Part shown: piece by piece, positions 11,471-23,830 of the stretch
How positions within the stretch are numbered: the first letter of the stretch is position 1
How the letters are laid out: the number at the start of each line of letters is the position of its first letter
Source of the DNA: Gamsiella multidivaricata
Lineage: Eukaryota; Mortierellomycota; Mortierellomycetes; Mortierellales; Mortierellaceae
Direction of reading: 5' to 3'
Length of the DNA: 64,000 nt
Assembly: GCF_025024155.1 (NCBI RefSeq)
Contig: NW_026251710.1
Location: forward strand, 558,001-622,000
Notes under the pieces: generated by a model
What the model saw: only the letters and a program-made list of their open reading frames with translations
Told to the model about the DNA's origin: nothing
Databases searched by the model: none
Program-made: the position numbers and the translations under genes

Positions 11471-14400
11471 TCAAAGCGTACATCGCAGCGTCACTTTGTG
11501 GTTCTTGGATGCCTGTATCGCCCTATGCAGATCCTCATCCGTCTTCAAGGCCATGCCCAGATCTGACATGTGGTGAAGCGATCCTGAAGAGCAGGAGGCA
11601 GGACCTGACACGGGCGACGTCGGTGTCGATGGTGTCACAGGCGTGTTCAAAGTCGACGACGACGTCGATGTTGACGAGGGCATCACCCAAACTAGATCAA
11701 ACTCCCCCGGCAGCTGGATATTCGACTTCATCAGCTTCGTCTCCACCCGTGTCCTCAGTTCCTGAAGAGTCAGCACAAAGCTCTTGTCCTCCAACACCTG
11801 CAATGCTATAATCGTGTCTGCATCGATCACAACCTTAAACGTCGTGGCAACTGTGGAGGACGTGGCGATAGAAGGCTGTTGGACAGGGAACATGTTTGCG
11901 AGCGTGGGGACTGTGAGACTTGATTTTCGGCGCTGCTGTTGCGAGCTGGCGTTCTTCAAGATCCCGACGGGCTGTTTGGACGACATGGAAGGCGAATGAA
12001 GACTGGTAGTCGATTCACGGCGCGGTGAGCGCTTCTTGGCAGCGCCGGCCCTTGAGCCGTCGACTGACTGAGCAAAAATGGATGAAGATGAAGATCCGAC
12101 TTCAGAGATAATGGGCAAGAAGCCGCCCGGTGCAGAGACAGAGTGCGTCATTCCAGACTTGGATCCCTTCTTTCTTCCTGAAGACGGTGAACCCATGGCA
12201 TCTGAAGAGCTAATCGTCGTCGTCGATCTGTTCCTGGTCGCCGGAGCCGGAGTCAGATCAGGCGCAGTCCGATCCACTTTTGCACTGCTACCATTGATGC
12301 TACCCTGAGTCGTAGTCATAGGGGCCATCATCGCGTGCGACTTCTCCTTCTTGTGCAAAGATCCCCCTAGCTCCACAAGGACAAGTGCCGAAGCTGCTGA
12401 AGACGAAAAGGCTGGGAAAGACTGTTGACTGAACGACGAAGATTGCACTCCCGAGACCTTGACCAGCGAGTGGAGATGCGTGTTCGCCTCCGCGTTCGGG
12501 TTCGTACGGTTCCATGGAGCGATCAGAACGGCAGGTGTTGAAGAAACTGACATGGATCTGGCGCTGGACCTGTTACCGCTCACTATATGGCCATTCGAAT
12601 TGCTGCCATTCCTATTTCCAGACACCGGAGAGATCGCATTGTTGGACCCAGACGTATTCGATGGCGACATGCTATCACTTCCCCAGTAATTCAGGCTGGA
12701 GATAGCGGACATGGTTTTTGAGTGCGTCATCGTCAGCTTTCGTGGACGGTCCTCTAGTTCACGTGTAGTCGGTGTCGTCGCCATTGCGCTCTCACCGACA
12801 ACAGTCTGCGGGCTGGAGAATGCCGATGCGTTGCCATTGCTGGTGCCTTCAGGTGTCGTAGGGCTAATTGGGGAATTGGGCGAGTTGGCAGTACTTGTGT
12901 TGCTAGTAACGGACGGGATCCTGTTCCAAGGCGGGATCACATTCTTTGATGACAGCGGCTGCATCGTGACTTCAGGGCGGAATACAATGGTCTTGGAGCG
13001 CTTCATAATCCTTGATTTTGCTGATTTTGCTGAGCTGGGCATGCGAAGCAAAGACGCGCTGTTTCCTGTGCTTGGTGAAATCGCGCTGGTCGCAGAACTG
13101 GGCCCAGATTTGGTTCCTAATGCTGTTGATTGGTCAGCCTGGTTCGTCTGGGCGTCCTGAGAGGCCTGGCTGTCTTGTGTTTGCTGCTGCTTTTGCGAGC
13201 GTGAAGAAGTGGAGCGTGATGAATTGGAGCGTCGGAGAGACTTGAACTTCTTTATCGTGCGTGTCGAAATGTCCTTGCTAGTCTCCGGCTCTGAACCCAC
13301 TGCTGTCGTACTGCTACTTGTGGGTTTACTGATATCAACCATAGTGACAGCGCCGGGTTCGGTAGGAGAAGCCATCTCGGAGTCCACATCGTGCACTATG
13401 GACGGGTGCTGTGTTCCTGAGAGCTGTGTCAGTGGAAAGGATGTCCACTCCGAGCCCAGGGGACGATCCGTTTTGAGGGTAGATAACAAGGCAGAGGAAG
13501 GTTGATATGTGGAGGGATTTTGAATAGTCATGATCGTTTTCGCGTCAGGGGCATGGGCAATAGATGTGGTGGAAGTGAAAGAAGAAGATGAACAAGTCGA
13601 ACTCTTTCTTGAAATACTGTTTTGCTCATTAGGCAGATTAGTGATGGGAGTAGGAGAAGAAGCAGGACATTGAACCGTTGGTGTGGATCGGACCTTGTCG
13701 GCCGGCGATGTAGTTGACAAAGTCCTTGACAAAGCCCTTGTCAAAGCCGTTGACGCCCTGCTTTCCTGATTCTCGTCCTGGCTCTCCTCCTTGATCGCCC
13801 GCTCCTGAATGCTCTCGCGCGCTCGGACGACCGTTAGAGAGGGCTCGATAGATGCATTGAGTTTAATCGAGATGGGCTGTACAGTGGCAATCGAATTTAG
13901 CGCCAAGGGGTCTCGGTCCTCATGTCGAAGACGTATCTCCATGTCGGTCTTCCAAATCCCAAAAAACTCGGCCACAAGGCGCGAATTTGAGATAGTTGGC
14001 CCGAGAATAAAGAGATTCTGCAGGTATCGGTCGAGCTCAGCTTTGCGTTGGAGGCACACGGCCTTGGTTACAAATAGCACCAAACTCGACTTGAGACGCG
14101 GAAGGCTGGCTGCGGATAAGGCATTAGCTTGGCCATTAGCAGCCATGGCATGGGTGCGCTTGCTTGGACTTCCAGCCGTTGAAAGCGTGGCCCTTTCCAT
14201 AGGAGCGGATGAACCCGAGGCAGAGGACGAGTTATCCTACGATGGTTGCATGAGCCGTTATATTACAAAGAGACTCGGGTCGTTAGGAGGCAATGTACAA
14301 GGTAAAATCGGCCAAACAGTGCAATTGCAGCTGCAGAGGTGCCGACGCCAATGCCATTGACCGCAGACAACAAAAAATAAGGGGAGGATGACATGAAAAT

Positions 14401-16117
14401 ATAATTAAAGGAGTTATAGGAAATAATAAAAAAACCAATCGCACGCGCAAATATGTCCAGGATGGTCGATATGGAGGATGCTCAGTATGTTATGCGAGCC
14501 TCTCTTTGTTTGCATTCTTTTTTTTTTTTTTCTTTTTTTAAGGATCGCTTGCCAATTCGTTTCATCCGCATCGTAAGGAACGACCTAGACACAGCATAGC
14601 AACAACGAAAGAAAGGATGCAATGGAAGAAACAAGCACGGTACGGCACATCAAACTGGGCCTTCCTGGACGAATCAAGTGCACGCATCGCCATTCCCTCA
14701 GAACACCATATAAATCTCGATAGAATCAAAATGTCCACTTCACACCTTTCATGAAACACAAAAACCCTCAGTGTCCAGCGATTGTCGAGTTCGGCTCGTA
14801 TTAGCCGGATATACCTCAACAGCAAACAACAGGATCCGAAGGAGCATCCTTATCCACATATCCAAAAAAAAAAGAAAAAAAAAAGAAAAGAAAAGAAAGC
14901 ACCTAAAGACGTCCTTCCAAATAGATTTGTATATACTCCAAACTTCCAATGTCGTCTTGTTTGATAGGCACGCTCACAGACACAGAATTAACTTTCATGA
15001 ATTGCTCTAAGACCCTTTTTGGATCTCATTTCCCCGGACAAATTTCCTTGCCTTCCTTCCCTTTCTACTATTCTTTTTCTCTCTCTCATGTACACAGCCA
15101 TGTAAACAGATAAAGGTGGCAAAAAGAAGAGTTGGGGGATTGGAGGGAGGGAGGGAGGGGGGGTACCCTACTTGTTCGCTAATTACAGATCCGATCGCGG
15201 GGGAGGTGCGAACAACAAAAACAAAAAATAAACGCGCGTTCACTCACAGGAGTCGTAGTACCGGCACAAAACGGAGAATCCTTAGAATCCTGTCCAGGTC
15301 CAGGTCCGGGTCCGGGTCCGGGTCCGGGCCCCTTCGACGCCGCCAGGTTCGGGAACTCCTCCTCGAGCTGATCCGCAAAGTCCGCGACATCCTCATAACT
15401 TCGATAGATTTTATAGGCCTTTCGAGGAATCGACGTGTTCCTCTCACCGGTTCTGGCTCCTGATCCGCCATCGGTCTTCTTTGGGGTCATGGCCAGGATC
15501 TTCAGATCGCAGGGACGGACCTGAATCGTGTACCATGCTTTCTGGTCCGACGTCCGTCTTTCGATCCCCACTACTGATGCGCTCATCACGGGCGGTGCCA
15601 GTTTCACACCAGAGTAAAATGCTGTAGTCGAGGTCGTGGTCAAAGATGTCGAGATATTCATATTCATCATGGGTCTGTGAGTTGTGTCAGATTCGCTTGG
15701 CCTTCTAGTTCCGCTGACGATCGAACGGACTGTGAGGCCACTGTTATTGTCGCTGTGGTTGTCTGTGCTGAGGGATCTTGTAGAGTACGGACGAGCATTT
15801 GGGTCGATAGCTACAGTAGTCCTAATGGTGGAGGAATTGAAATTGGTTCTTTCATGATGTTTGCAATTACTGCTCAAAGAATGAGGCTTCTGTGCTTGGT
15901 TCTCTATGGTGGATTGATGGTGGCCATCGCAGTGGATGCTATGTTCAAAATGATTGCGCTGTTGCATTGGTTGAGGTTCACAATGGCGGCACTGGCTGTC
16001 GTTGACCTTAGATAATGGAATACGGTGGCATCTTTGGGCGGTGGTGAGATCCCGGTGATGGTCAGACAGGCGCCTATGAGTCAACCCTGGCCCCGATTGA
16101 CCGGTCGTTGAAGGCAT
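11471..16117 (-). CDS. PX and PB1 domain protein (possible polarity or NADPH-oxidase type scaffold)
   Basis: Two exons, 16117-15248 and 14236-11471, 1211 residues. The first exon carries the front half of a PX domain (WYTIQVRPCDLKIL, then KAYKIYRSYEDVADFADQL, which includes the RxY phosphoinositide-binding strand). It ends in a (GP)n tract. The second exon resumes the PX domain with SLPRLKSSLVLFV and then LDRYLQNLFILGPTISNSRLV. Then come about 600 residues of Ser/Thr-rich, presumably disordered, sequence. The last 120 residues resemble a PB1 domain: TTFKVVIDADTIIALQV, LRTRVETKL, and KTDEDLHRAI near the end. PX-PB1 architecture without SH3 recalls Bem1/Scd2 and p40phox-like scaffolds acting at phosphoinositide membranes. 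The single intron (14237-15247) is about 1 kb, long for this window; a missed small exon is possible. Confidence 0.78.
14237..15247 (-). other. Long intron within the PX domain
   Basis: The donor GTGAGT (minus strand, at 15247) and the acceptor TAG (14239-14237) join in phase 0 between the two PX halves. The intron contains several A/T-rich tracts (14518-14540, 14863-14900) and a GGGA-rich run near 15140. No conserved coding block could be recognised inside it. Confidence 0.6.
15292..15335. repeat. Hexanucleotide GGTCCG repeat encoding Gly-Pro
   Basis: About seven imperfect copies of a 6-bp unit, reading Gly-Pro on the minus strand. They form a linker inside the PX domain of the PX-PB1 protein, directly before the intron donor. 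Confidence 0.8.
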
Positions 16118-17863
16118 GGTGGTGAGGCGCTGTATCCGTTTTTAGCACTATGCCTTCAGCTGAGACTGATGAAGGGGTATATGTACAGGGATTATATTAC
16201 AGTGATCCCCTAGGAAAAATAATAATAATTGTCGCGACGTGTTATTCGTGTGTACTACTCAAGTGTGATGTGGTTGATAGACTGAGAGTGGGAGAGAGAA
16301 AAAGACGTCTTTTTTTGCAAATGAGAGCTGTTGCTGGAATGAGGACTTACAGGCAGTCGCAAGGGTGGAATGAGCGTGTGTGATGATTCTTACAATGAGG
16401 AAAAAGTGAATGCGAACTTGAAAGTAAGTGTTTAGTGCTGGTTTTTTTCAGTGGAGTTGTATGCATGGAATATATTTGTCCTTTTGGAAGCGGCGGGTGT
16501 TATATACGAATGAGTGGCAGAACCGGCATGAACTGGAACAGACGGGAAATGAATGAATTGCAGTTGAATGAGAAATGAAAGCCCATCGGACTAGAATCCA
16601 TCCATCCCAATGACAGCATCAGGACATTGCAGACGAACCGACAACAAGGACAGGACCAGACAAGCGTGGGGGAATACAAACACTCAATTGAGTTAGTTAG
16701 TCCATTGTAAAAGGGTCGTCTTTTTGAATAGCCCATCTGAAGCCCCAACAGACCATGACACAATGTGTGTTGACAAACAACATCCACGCGTGCCACTTTT
16801 GTAAGCTGCAGTCTTTTTTTTTTTTGGTCGCTGTTTTTCTTTACCATCGCATGTTTATGGAAACAGCATACTGACAACCTCCGAATTAGAGACCAGTAAG
16901 CTTTTTCCTGCGTGTCTGCGTGCCTGCGTGCCTGCGCACGAGCCTTTTGTAGAGAAACTTTAAATGAGGCGCCATCGCATGACCGTATATTCGGGCTCAT
17001 AGATTGAACGTAGTCCACATGCTCATACAATAAAAACAACAACAGCGCAGCACTCGTGCACTCGCAACAAAAAAAAAAAAAAAAAAAAAAACAATGCTTA
17101 TGCGCTTCCAAAGCACGAGATGATGCTTGCTTACATTAGACAACCCATGCATGTGCATCCCTCCCTACATCAGATAGTCGTAATCCAATTCGGAAAATCA
17201 GAATTCTTGTCTAGTCTTGCCACCCCCAAGTAAAGGATGTTTGTTCGATCGTCGTTCTCATGAGCTGTCCATAACAAAAACCACAGTGCTGGAAAAACAG
17301 AGACGCGGCTTTTGTCCCCCTGCCAATTTTTGCATGTGGATTCCATCTTGTTGCATAATCCGTTAAAAAGCAACCACTACCCTCTCCCTCGTTTTTTTTT
17401 TTAGTCCTTTCCTTCACTTTTTTCTTGTTCTTCGCGCTCCTAGTTGTCCGTGGTGTGTGAACAATGCATACCATACGATCGCCATAAAGGCCGATGTAAA
17501 CGAAAGCGAGGAAGAGATAACGCTGTCACTTGCAGGGTTTATCTGAAATGCCTTTTTCCCCATCATTCCAATCGATCCAGACTGGTCTTTAACAATCAAA
17601 GGCAGGGCAGATGGCGATCCTCTTCTTATCATAGCATGCATCCGTCCCTCTAGTAGATAGCCCCCCCAACCAACCAACCAACCAACCAACCAACCAACCA
17701 ACCAACCAACCAACCAACCAACCAACCAACGGGTGCTCCTATTCACTTCCTTATCATGAGACGAACGGGAATTGTAGAGCGGACTACAATGCATATGAAG
17801 TGACAAAAAAAAAAGGCCCGCGCTAGAGAAAATCGCCCTGTATTGAAAACCACTCGCATTTCT
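16118..17863. other. Intergenic region, 1.7 kb, no supported gene
   Basis: Between the start of the PX-PB1 gene and the 3' end of the CCA-adding enzyme gene. A minus-strand frame of about 200 codons (16500-17111) reads through an A-run and has no recognisable domain. An A-run of 23 lies at 17069-17091 and a CCAA tetranucleotide array at about 17666-17730. It probably carries the PX-PB1 promoter on the left and 3' sequences on the right. Confidence 0.45.
17666..17730. repeat. Microsatellite (CCAA)n
   Basis: About 16 near-perfect copies of a 4-bp unit preceded by a C-run. It lies in gene-free sequence downstream of the CCA-adding enzyme gene. Confidence 0.95.
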
Positions 17864-20480
17864 TTAATAAGCAGTATAAGGACTGTAACTGAACCTCCGC
17901 CTGTTGTTCAGAATCCATTGCCGACAATGTCCTTTCGACAGCTCTGGATGCAGAAGCTGCCAGCGCATTACTTCCTCGAGGTCGTACTGTACAGTTGGGC
18001 TTAATCTGTTGCCGAGTATAGACGCTAGTTCAGTTGCCTATGAGGTGAGCGGAGGGAGATAACAGTAGGATATCAATAATATATCGTGGGCAGTCTTGGT
18101 TCCACAGCGTTATCTTCATTAGAAATATAAAAAAAAAATACCGCTTTACAATAGCAGTGCTACTTACTTCAAAAAGAGGCCTCCACTCACAGCAGTGCTC
18201 AACCCCATACGATTCTGCTTTTGCCAGAAAACTGTTGTACTTTGCAATCGCGCCTTTTGCCTCTTCATCTATGCGATACAATTTCGTGAGAAATAAAAAA
18301 AATAACAATTAACAATTACATTTAAATTTTCCGCTGGAGGAGTCTTCTGTCTTTATCGTACTTCACAATGCGTACTTACCTAGGATACCCTGCTTGAGCT
18401 GCTCATACTTTGGAAGCAACTCAACACCAAGCGCCATGAGGATCCTGCATGGCCACGTCCTTGCGGCATATGGAACAAACCCAATATCCCGGATCATCAT
18501 GCCGATTGTCGCCCACTCCTTGCTTCGCTGCTCCTCATCCGATGGGATATCCATTGAGATCGAGCGCACAGTCTCCTGTACTTCATCGATACACCTCAGG
18601 ATCTTGGCTACATGCTGCACTTGAATACTCCGGGGTCGGAGATTATTCTTGTTGATCCACGTAGGCACATATACGTCCTTTCCGTTGACAGTCGCTATCA
18701 TATCGCGGTATGGATACAGCAACGATGCCATGAACATGTTTCGTTTTAGACGCTCAGGTCGAGTCTCTTCTTTTCTGGGAGCGATCAACGGGATATTCTC
18801 TGGTGGCTCTGTTTTGACCATCGGGCACAAATGACTCGTCGTCCCAAGACCACGTATCCGTTCCAGCAGGAGTTCCTGAATAACATCCTTCTTTGGCGAA
18901 AACGCGGTATGATCGAAATTATCCTCGCTCGCCACTGTTGAATTGATCCTCAAAATACATTCCATGATCCACATCAGCTTGTACGCATCCTCAACATCGC
19001 GTCTCTCGCCACGCACGGCCGAGATGCCCTTGACAAGGATGCTGGGCTCTGGCACCGGAAAGACCAGGTCGTATAGGTCCAGCTCACGCAGCAATCGAAC
19101 TGCGGTACTCCTGCTTGGGCCACCACCATCCAACATCTTCTCGATTTCATTTCCAATACGTTCTTTAGAGATCTTGGTCCCGAGTGCTTCCCTTATCCTT
19201 GGATCGAGGATGGCGTTCCGGACGTCCTCTGCGATCTGGAACTGAAATTTCGCTGCGAAGCGGATGCATCGCAAGACACGAAGTGGATCCTGCCAAAATG
19301 TTTCGTACGCCCTGAGAGGAGTCCTGATGATTCCATCCCGAAGATCCTTCAGCCCTCTTCCAGTGTAATCCTCAACAGATTTGGTACGGATGTTGTAGAA
19401 GAGTGCGTTGATAGTAAAGTCCCGATGGTGTGCATCCTCTTCCGGTGACCCGAATACCTATAATAGATGCCATAATGAAGGGGTTAGTTAGCAAATCGAT
19501 CGAGAGTGTAGTCAGAACTATGCAGGGTAAACAGACAGGAGTACTTACGATTTCATTAGAGAACCTATCTGGATCAACATAGGTTTCGGATCGAAGGTTT
19601 GCAAAGTCGATCGGCACGCCAAGCATACCCATGGTAGCCGTTTCTAGATGTTTACCCTTTGCCGGGTTGACACTAATCCTTGTGATCATTCTTTGAGAGT
19701 GTCCATTCGACTCCATGTATTTCGCGACGAGTTGGGCGAAATCGTAGCCTATCATCGAGTCCACCCCAATGTCGATATCCGTGCAAGAAAGACCTAGAAG
19801 CTACAGATTATTATTATTATTATTTTATGGAATGATGGTTAATAGTTGAATAAATCGCTTCCATCTTCCCGCGCAATGGAGCAGGACACATTCGTCTTCA
19901 TAAGGCATACCTTGTCGCGCACCCATCCACCAGCGATACGAAGCTCAATGCGTTTGCCTGTCTTGGACTCATACTCCCTAGCGACATTATTCAGTATCCG
20001 GCAGACCTTGTTCTCCCTCGTTCCTAGCTGAATGGCCATGGGTCTCCATTTTGGCGGTGTACCCCTCACCGAACCCTTTTCGTCGGCTACGTCCGCAGTG
20101 AGATCTGTTGCACTCCCGCTCTCTGGCGTCGTCGTCACAGTACTGAATTGCCGGCTGAAAAACGCGCTTTCTATATAGTCTCCAGACCGGATTCCCGCAG
20201 TGGTGATGCCAGCGGCGTTCAATGGGTCGCATTTAGCGCGGGACCCCCATAAGGGTGGTCCTCCTGGGAGGGCTCCAGATTGCTTCGCAGATGAGGCTGA
20301 ATTCGTGCGAAAGAGACGCGTGTAGGATGCGATACGGGTTGCTTTGGTATATATTGGTGTGTGAAGCAATCGGTATCTGGGGCCGAGGCTATGTCGCAAG
20401 TACCCGGCTGCGGTAAAGGAGATGGAGGGTGTCAGTAGCGAGGAGGACAGGGTTGAAGTTTTGGTGCAGGGTGCTCTCAT
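17864..20480 (-). CDS. CCA1: CCA-adding tRNA nucleotidyltransferase
   Basis: Five exons: 20480-19911, 19800-19549, 19457-18380, 18268-18168 and 18037-17864, giving 724 residues with every junction in phase. The class II nucleotidyltransferase core is plain: RIAGGWVRDK joined across intron 1 to LLGLSCTDIDIGVDS (the GG...RD and DxD metal-binding motif), then HHRDFTINALFYN and QDPLRVLRCIRFAAKF. The enzyme adds or repairs the CCA end of tRNAs in cytosol, nucleus and mitochondria. The first 60 residues are rich in Ser, Thr, Arg and Leu with no acidic residues, a good mitochondrial presequence; internal Met codons could give a cytosolic form, as known for yeast CCA1. The last exon was found by matching the family's C-terminal LGNRLSP...WQLLHPE pattern. 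It is longer than the yeast enzyme (about 546) because of the N-terminal extension. Confidence 0.92.
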
Positions 20481-20895
20481 TCAAAAAATAGCGCGCAGTT
20501 GATCTGACGATGAGAAAGAATCAAAGTTGTTGATGCAGCAAGGATGGGGGCCAGTCGTTTTGAGGGTGTGATGAGGACGATGTGTGCGATTCAAGGCTGG
20601 GGAGTCCAACAGAGTCAATCGGACAATCTAGATATGCTTTTGATTAGCGCCACCAAATGTGCGTGGAACAAAAGAAACGCTGCTGTGCCTGAGAAAAGTG
20701 CTGCTGCATCATCCTTTAAGGCCCATCGGCTAATTTGAACAATGTCGGGGAATCTCGAGGATGGACGATCGTTCAGACATGGCCATGTCAAAGATGAAAT
20801 GCGCAAAGTCTAATGTGATTTTGCAGGCATCATTTCTGTTGATAGCAACTGCTCGTTTTTATTTGACAAGGGATTTGGATACATACAATGTTTCT
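20481..20895. other. Intergenic region between CCA1 and the acyl-CoA dehydrogenase
   Basis: About 415 bp upstream of CCA1 and downstream of the acyl-CoA dehydrogenase gene (both minus strand). No gene, repeat or regulatory motif is recognisable. Confidence 0.5.
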
Positions 20896-23192
20896 TTACA
20901 GCTTGGCACCATACATTGAGGTGGCGACCTATTTTAGTCATGAACAAGAGGTGTTAGAACAATCTTTGAAATACACAAGAAAAACACGCAAAGGAACCAT
21001 GTATATCGCAGTTACCTTGATAGACTGACGCATGCCCAAGTCCAACATGATTTCCTCGGAGCCTCCGGGAATAGCATAAGCGCGCACTTCACGGTAAATA
21101 CGCTCGACCTTCTCACCCTGACCACCGCGTGTGTAAGCCAGACCTCCAAAGATCTGAGAGGCCTCGCGAGCACAATATTCGAGTGTCTGTGTAGCCTGTG
21201 CCTTGAGCAGTGCAATGGGTCCACCGAGCTTGATCATCTGCAGATCCTCGGGCATGGTGATGGTCTGGAAGATCACATTCTCCGTCCAAGCATGGGTTGC
21301 CTCGATCTGACGCGCCATGTGGGCCAACTTGTTGCGCAGGACGGGATGGTTGACGAGCTTGACGCCAAAGGTCTTGCGCTTGCTTCCGTACTTGATGGCC
21401 TCCTCCAGACAGACACGGGCAAGACGGTTAGCCTGGATGACGATTCCCATGCGCTCGTGGTTGAAGTTGTTCATGATGTACTTGAATCCACGGTTCTCCT
21501 TGCCGACAATGTTGGCGCGGGGGACCTTGACATCCTCAAAGTTGATGTAGGCCGTTCCAGAGGACCAGACACCAGAGCACTTCATCTGACGCGTGCTGAC
21601 TCCGGGCATGTCACGCTCAATGACCAGCAAACTGACACCGCCCATACCCTCGCCTCCGGTGCGGACAGCAGTCGTGAAGTAGTCGGCAAAGGTTCCGTTG
21701 GTGATCCATTTCTTCTCACCGTTGACAATAAATCCATCGCCGTGCTCGTTGGCAACACAGGTCAAGTTGGCGACATCCGAACCAGCAGCGGGCTCAGTAA
21801 TAGCCAAGCAGATCGTCTTACGTCCAGCCAAGACCTCAGGAACGATGCGGTTCTTGAGCTCCTCGCTGGCATACTTGATAATGGGAGGAAGACCGATTCC
21901 GAGACCACCGAGAATGCCCCAGAGGACACCACCAGAGCCGCAGCGGGAGAGCTCGTCAAAGATGATAAAGCCGTGGAAGGCATCAAACTCTTGTGGGGGA
22001 ACGATAGCGTTATCGCCGCCGCGGAAGAGAGTGGTCTGCTCGATATCGAAATAGTCCGTGGGCAGATGACCATTGCCGGCGACAGCAGCAAGGATACCCA
22101 TCTCGGCGCACTTCTTGAACAGGAACATGGGCACCTGCTTGGCCTCGTCCCACTCGTGAGTAAAGGGCATGATATCGGTGTCAACAAACTTGCGGACGTA
22201 TCTCCGGAGGCGACGATGCGAGTCTTTGTAGTAGGGACTGCCCCACTGCTGGTACCTGTTTTTTGTTCGATGCAAAGGATGGATTAGCCGGTGGACTTTA
22301 CTGGTGCTTCAAGCCAACATCGTACTGGGCAGCAATGGACGTACCAGGATGGATCACCAAAGGGAATCATCTCACCAAACTGGAACTCGTCGTCCTCAGC
22401 ACCGGATTCAGGGACGACTTGGGCACCCTCCTTGGGTGGCTCACCAATGCTTCCAATGCAGAGAGCGCCATACTTTTCGAGAACGCCTGAATTATTTTGC
22501 ATTAACAGGTTGTATTGTTGAAGAGGGGGGGTTAGCACATGCATCATTTATAGATCATTTTTATCGTCCTGCAAATGTTTGCTTCAAATAAAGATCATGT
22601 AAGAGCCATACCTGGGTTGTGGAAGGCATCGAACTGCTTGGTAGCATCGGTACCGGCATTCTTGAGAATGATTTTCTACAACATGTGTAGGGGGAGGAGA
22701 GGGGTCATGATTCAGACGGGCGCTCAGAATTTCCGTTCCTTCCTATTTAAGGTCCTTTCTCCACACTTTTCTCTCGGCGATTGCAAAAACTCCGCCAGAG
22801 AACAAAAAAAAAAAAAAAGTCCGGGGTCGAGTGCAACTGCAATCGCGTTGCCACCTCAACGCTCATTCCACTTTTTTTTTTTCCTTCCTTTCTTCCTCGA
22901 TAGTTGCAAAAGGATCAGCTTTTCAAAGGTACCTTTCCACCGGGATGGTCGTTCAAGAAGTTGGACACGTCATAGACCTTGTCGTGGATGATGACCCAGC
23001 AGTCGTTCTAAACAGCAACAACAAAGGAGAAAAAAAAAACGCGAGCAACGGCGTACAAAGCAAAGACACGCGTTAGGAAGATCGCAACTTTTTGGCGCAT
23101 GCGTGATGTTTTCGGATGCACAAAGCAACGGATGAGCACGGTACCTCGGAGTTGTGGGAAGCGACCTGGCTAACAGAGTAGTATCCGGACAT
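20896..23192 (-). CDS. Cytochrome b5 domain-acyl-CoA dehydrogenase fusion, C-terminal AKL
   Basis: Six exons: 23192-23145, 23007-22933, 22675-22612, 22486-22345, 22255-21016 and 20928-20896, 533 residues. Residues 1-85 form a cytochrome b5 domain: [25 protein letters not shown] with one heme-ligand His, and FDAFHNPG with the second. The rest is an acyl-CoA dehydrogenase: [39 protein letters not shown] and [23 protein letters not shown]. Such enzymes desaturate acyl-CoA at C2-C3 using FAD. The usual electron acceptor is ETF in mitochondria, but the protein ends in AKL, a standard PTS1 peroxisomal signal encoded by the 33-nt last exon. The fused b5 domain may pass electrons onward. b5-ACAD fusions are known from fungal genomes; substrate range and acceptor are inference. 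Confidence 0.93.
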
Positions 23193-23792
23193 CTTCTGGG
23201 AATAGTATGCGTGCAGCTGTTGAGGAATATGAAGAGGGGAGGGAGTAGGGGCAGAGCGAGTACGGGAAAAGTGTCTAAGAGGAGGAAAAGAAAGAAAGAA
23301 AGGGAAAAAAGAAAAGGGGCTCTGGCATATAAAGGACTGAGGATATGGGTGTGTGGAGAGTGCGTCCGGGGAGGCGACAAATAAGGACATCGTCTGGATC
23401 GATCGCACCAGGGCTGCCCACGATGTCTCGGAGGAGCAGCAGGAGCTCTGATCGAGAGAACGCAGACACCGGGGACGGGCGCCACCCTCTCCATCCATCC
23501 AATGTCCATCCAGTATCCATCCTGTATCCATCCATTGCCATTTCCCTCGCCATCGCATCCATGGGCTGCGTTTGTTCATATCCCGAGTGCACGTCTGTGG
23601 CCTCCTCCTCCACCCCGCTTGGTCCAGCCACGTCCTCAAGGTTTTCTAATCTCCCCCTCCTCCCCCTTTAATGCTCTCATTCCATCTATCCTCAATCCTG
23701 CGTACTTTCTCCACTCGATTCGACTCCACTCGACGACTCTCAGCGTGCTTCCGTGGTTGGGGGTTGTTTGTGTGTATTTGTATCTGTGTGTA

Positions 23793-23830
<38 letters not shown>

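Noticed and set aside
16500..17111. 203-codon minus-strand frame in the region upstream of PX-PB1
   Set aside because: Starts inside a homopolymer (poly-Phe), has no recognisable motif, and lacks supporting splice structure.
21292..22287. 331-codon open frame on plus, antisense to the acyl-CoA dehydrogenase
   Set aside because: Same codon-bias shadow; the minus-strand protein is clearly the real product.
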